The notes below the pieces were generated by a model that made no database searches, was not told where the DNA came from, and worked only from the letters and a program-made list of their open reading frames with translations. The position numbers were made by a program, and so were the translations under genes. From Anaeramoeba flamelloides (lineage: Eukaryota > Metamonada > Anaeramoebidae): 64,000 nucleotides of DNA. Positions 61,340 through 64,000 of this stretch are shown here, one piece after another; positions within the stretch are counted from its first letter, which is position 1, and each line of letters opens with the position of its first letter. The stretch lies in the NCBI GenBank assembly GCA_027625915.1, contig JANTQA010000034.1, positions 1 through 64,000 on the forward strand, given 5' to 3'.

Positions 61340-61890
61340 TGATCAATACTTATAGACAAGGGATCTTTAAAAGTTAGAGTTGTTTATTGTAAAATGAGTT
61401 GAAAATGATCATCATTTTTTTTAGTCAAGAAAATCTCTGTTATTATACTTTTTAAATTTTTTAATAACAAGTTTTCAGGGTTGAGAATATGTGTATCTCA
61501 AAATTTCTTCTTCTTTTGATTTTTATTTGAAAAAAGAAATAAAAGAAAAACTAAAATTGTTTTTGATCTAAAATTGGAAACTATTTCCTATTTAATCTGA
61601 CTTTAAAATTTAAATCTGATTGGAGATAAAAATGTTTCGATAACTTTACAAAATATCAAACATTGTTCTTCAATATTTGTTTTTTTTTTTTGTTTATTTT
61701 ACAATGAAAATTTATAATTATTGAAAGTATATATTTTGAAATAAAATTTTCTCTTTAATAATATACCCTTTGAGTTGGATTAGAACTTTGGAAATTGTTT
61801 TTGAGAATTTTTAAGACTCTATTAAATAAAAAAAAGTGTACGATTGAAAAATTTTGGGAATATTTTCTATTTTGATACCTTGGTCGTTAT
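61340..61890. other. Spacer, nothing recognised
   Basis: AT-rich DNA without gene or repeat signature that I can support. Confidence 0.5.
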
Positions 61891-62022
61891 TACAGCTGTT
61901 TCAACTCAGGTGTGAATCGCACTCATTCATTGAATGGTTGGGAAACCTTCCAAGTCAATTTAAAATGTTTCCCGACCATTCAACGAATGAGTGCGATTCA
62001 CACCTGAGTTGAAACGGTTGTA
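61891..62022. mobile_element. 132-bp near-perfect palindromic MITE
   Basis: TACAGCTGTTTCAACTCAGG at one end mirrors CCTGAGTTGAAACGGTTGTA at the other. The arms pair for about 55 bp (GAATCGCACTCATTC with GAATGAGTGCGATTC) around a short centre near 61,957. TA flanks. More GC-rich than its surroundings and barely decayed. Confidence 0.9.
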
Positions 62023-62058
62023 TGTGGTTGATTGATTTGATCTTAAAAATATTCTGAT

Positions 62059-63726
62059 TTTTTTTTTTTATTATTGAAGAAGTGTAAATTACACTCTAGT
62101 TGCCCTTAGACTTAAATTCCCTTTCAGAAATTTAAGCGTAAAATCATAGATTTCACGATTATTAATTAATGAAAATAATTTCAAACTATCACAGTTTAAA
62201 ATCAATTCATCAAGATTTATTTGTTTCAATTTATTGTGAAAAATTAATCTATCTTTTTCATAGAAAGGACATATCCATAAAAAGTGATCAATATTTTCTA
62301 TAATTTCCTTCTATTGATATTTTAAACATAAAGGACAAAATTTATTTGAATTTTTATTAATTACATAGTAATATCTATTTAAACAGTTAGTGAATGTTCT
62401 GAATTTTAGAATTGTTGAGCTTGAGGGATAACTTAAATATTTTTGAGTTTTAAATAAATAATTTTGATTTTTTATTATTGTGAAATATTTTTGGACCTTC
62501 CAACTTGTGGAATTCAATAACTCGTTATATGTGTATTTGTATATTTCAATTTTTAGTTCGATAATATCTTTTGAATTCCAATTAATTTTATTATTTATTC
62601 TTTGATTAAACTTTATTAATTTTTCTAAATTAGGAAGAGATAAATTTCCTAATTTCTTTTTTGAGTTTAAATTTCAATTTATTAATAGAAATTATCATAT
62701 TTTCTATTTTAAATTCTGTTTTGTAAATAAGAATTGGTGTATTTCTGTTTATTTTACATATTTCGGTAATACATGAATTAATCCAAGAATTTTTATAATT
62801 TAAAATTTTTTATTTCATAATTATATATTCCCAACCCATATGTCAATTGGCTTATGATAAAAGATTTTTATAATCTAATTTTTAAACTATTGTTAAGCGA
62901 GTTGTTATTGAATAACTGTTTACAGTTGTTATATGTTTCTTTTGCCTTTTTTAAATTATAAACTATATGTGAAATTTTATCTAAATAAATACCCAAATAT
63001 TTAATTTTTTAAAAGTCTTTTGAAACAACTGTTTTATCTTTATTAGGTTTTAATCCAAATTGAATAATTATTTCATATATTGAATTTAATTTCTGATTTA
63101 ATTGATTTCTATTTCCTTGAATAATTAAAATTAAATCATCTGCAAACATTTGACAATGGTTCGTTAATGGAATGATTTTTAATAAAAGAAAGTGTGAAAT
63201 TAGCGCAAATAAAATAGGCGATAATGGGTCTCCTTGGAATATACCAAGACCTTCTCCTTAATAATATTTTAATAAAAAAAAATTAATAATTTTCTTTATA
63301 ATAATTCTATTTATAATAATTTTTTTATTGTTTTTCTAATTATTTTAAAACTAATTGAATCAAAACATTTAGCTATATCAATCATTATAATATAAGTTTT
63401 ATTATTTTCATTTTCGTTATTTGATTTTATCATATTAAAAGTATTTAAGAAGTTTAATACTGCAATACGAGTATCATATTTTTTTCTAAACCCAAATTGG
63501 GATTTATGAATAAATTCCCAAAAGGGTTCAATTAGATTATATAACATTTTTAGAAATAATCTTGGTAGACTTTGATTAATAGAAATTGGTCGATAATTCA
63601 AAGCTACCCCTTCGTTTCCTTTTTTGTGGATAAATAAAATTGATCTTTTTTTAATATATTCAATATTATTCTTATCTGGGATTATTAGCAAGTTATTAAA
63701 TATTTTCTGAATTGTAATTAAATATT
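62059..63726 (-). mobile_element. LINE L-a, 5'-truncated, 1.67 kb
   Basis: The target duplication AAAATATTCTGAT occurs at about 62,046-62,058 and 63,729-63,741. The 3' end has the same GTGTAAATTACAC palindrome and T-run as the long L-a copy. Coding traces: C-terminal region 62,311-62,517 (WKVQKYFTIIKNQ, NKFCPLC), RT 63,311-63,691 (SILFIHKKGNEG, QFGFRKKYDTRIA, IIMIDIAKCFDSI). Stops and frame changes make it inactive. Confidence 0.9.
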
Positions 63727-63741
63727 TTAAAATATTCTGAT

Positions 63742-64000
63742 ATTTTGATAACTTTGGGTTGGATACAGTATATAGTCTACGACAAAAAAAATTCCCTCAA
63801 ACCATCAATTATTTTTTTTGATCTGTCATTTTCAATGATTTTTTTTTTGAAAAATTGAAACTATGATATTTGTCATTTTTATTTTTTTTTTTTTTTTACA
63901 ATATACTTATTACAATAAATTTATTTATAAAATGAACAAAAAAAAAAACTCACTTGAAACAAAAACCAAATTTGTTAAATAAAAATAACATTAAAAAATA
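63742..64000. other. Right edge of window
   Basis: TACAGTATATAGTC at 63,766 followed by ACGACAAAAAAAATTCC resembles a mariner-type terminus, but the other end is outside the window. Otherwise T- and A-runs only. Confidence 0.25.

Overview
The window is strongly AT-rich eukaryotic DNA: long A and T homopolymers, TA microsatellites, Lys/Asn/Ile/Phe-rich proteins, spliceosomal introns, and very few genes among dense repeats. The one well-supported host gene is a spliced B-box/coiled-coil/filamin/TLDc protein (34,559-46,947, + strand). That architecture together with this composition suggests a free-living protist such as an anaeramoebid or a related amoeboid lineage. This is inference from gene content only; no rRNA, tRNA or organelle gene was recognised.

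Layout. 1-1.8 kb holds a Tc1-type DD34E DNA transposon. 1.9-2.4 kb holds the remnant of an RRM gene. 2.4-7.1 kb is a pile-up of ~200-bp palindromic TA-flanked MITEs (family A, 'TACAGTCAG...CTGACTGTA', plus the related family B). They are nested in each other and in a ~200-bp satellite. 7.1-8.6 kb is a separate TIR element. 8.6-20 kb, 30.8-32.9 kb and 54.2-60.9 kb carry units of a large same-orientation repeat, here called R (~3.5 kb per long unit). R is non-coding, but each unit bears two structured motifs (M1, G-rich; M2, double hairpin), and M2 is followed by a ~400-nt tract with almost no G. 21.2-22.8 kb is an inverted copy of another repeat, Q. 24.6-30.4 kb, 48.9-54.2 kb and 62.1-63.7 kb are APE-type LINEs (families L-a to L-d).

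Host gene. The B-box gene starts just downstream of a decayed R fragment. Its first intron would be 9.9 kb, filled by duplicated Q and S segments and several fold-back elements. The two introns are proposed from splice sites that keep one reading frame of 783 residues. The protein has three B-boxes, coiled coils, one filamin-type Ig domain and a C-terminal TLDc domain.

Mobile DNA. LINE activity looks recent: L-b copies are nearly identical, one L-b sits inside another with a target duplication, one L-a insertion is 5'-inverted (twin priming), and several target duplications are intact. The MITEs used TA targets, and some empty sites can be read directly. The most unusual feature is the R repeat: conserved hairpins with pair-preserving changes, long and short forms that differ by loss of DNA between two TA microsatellites, and a strand-asymmetric G-less tract whose composition is conserved better than its sequence.
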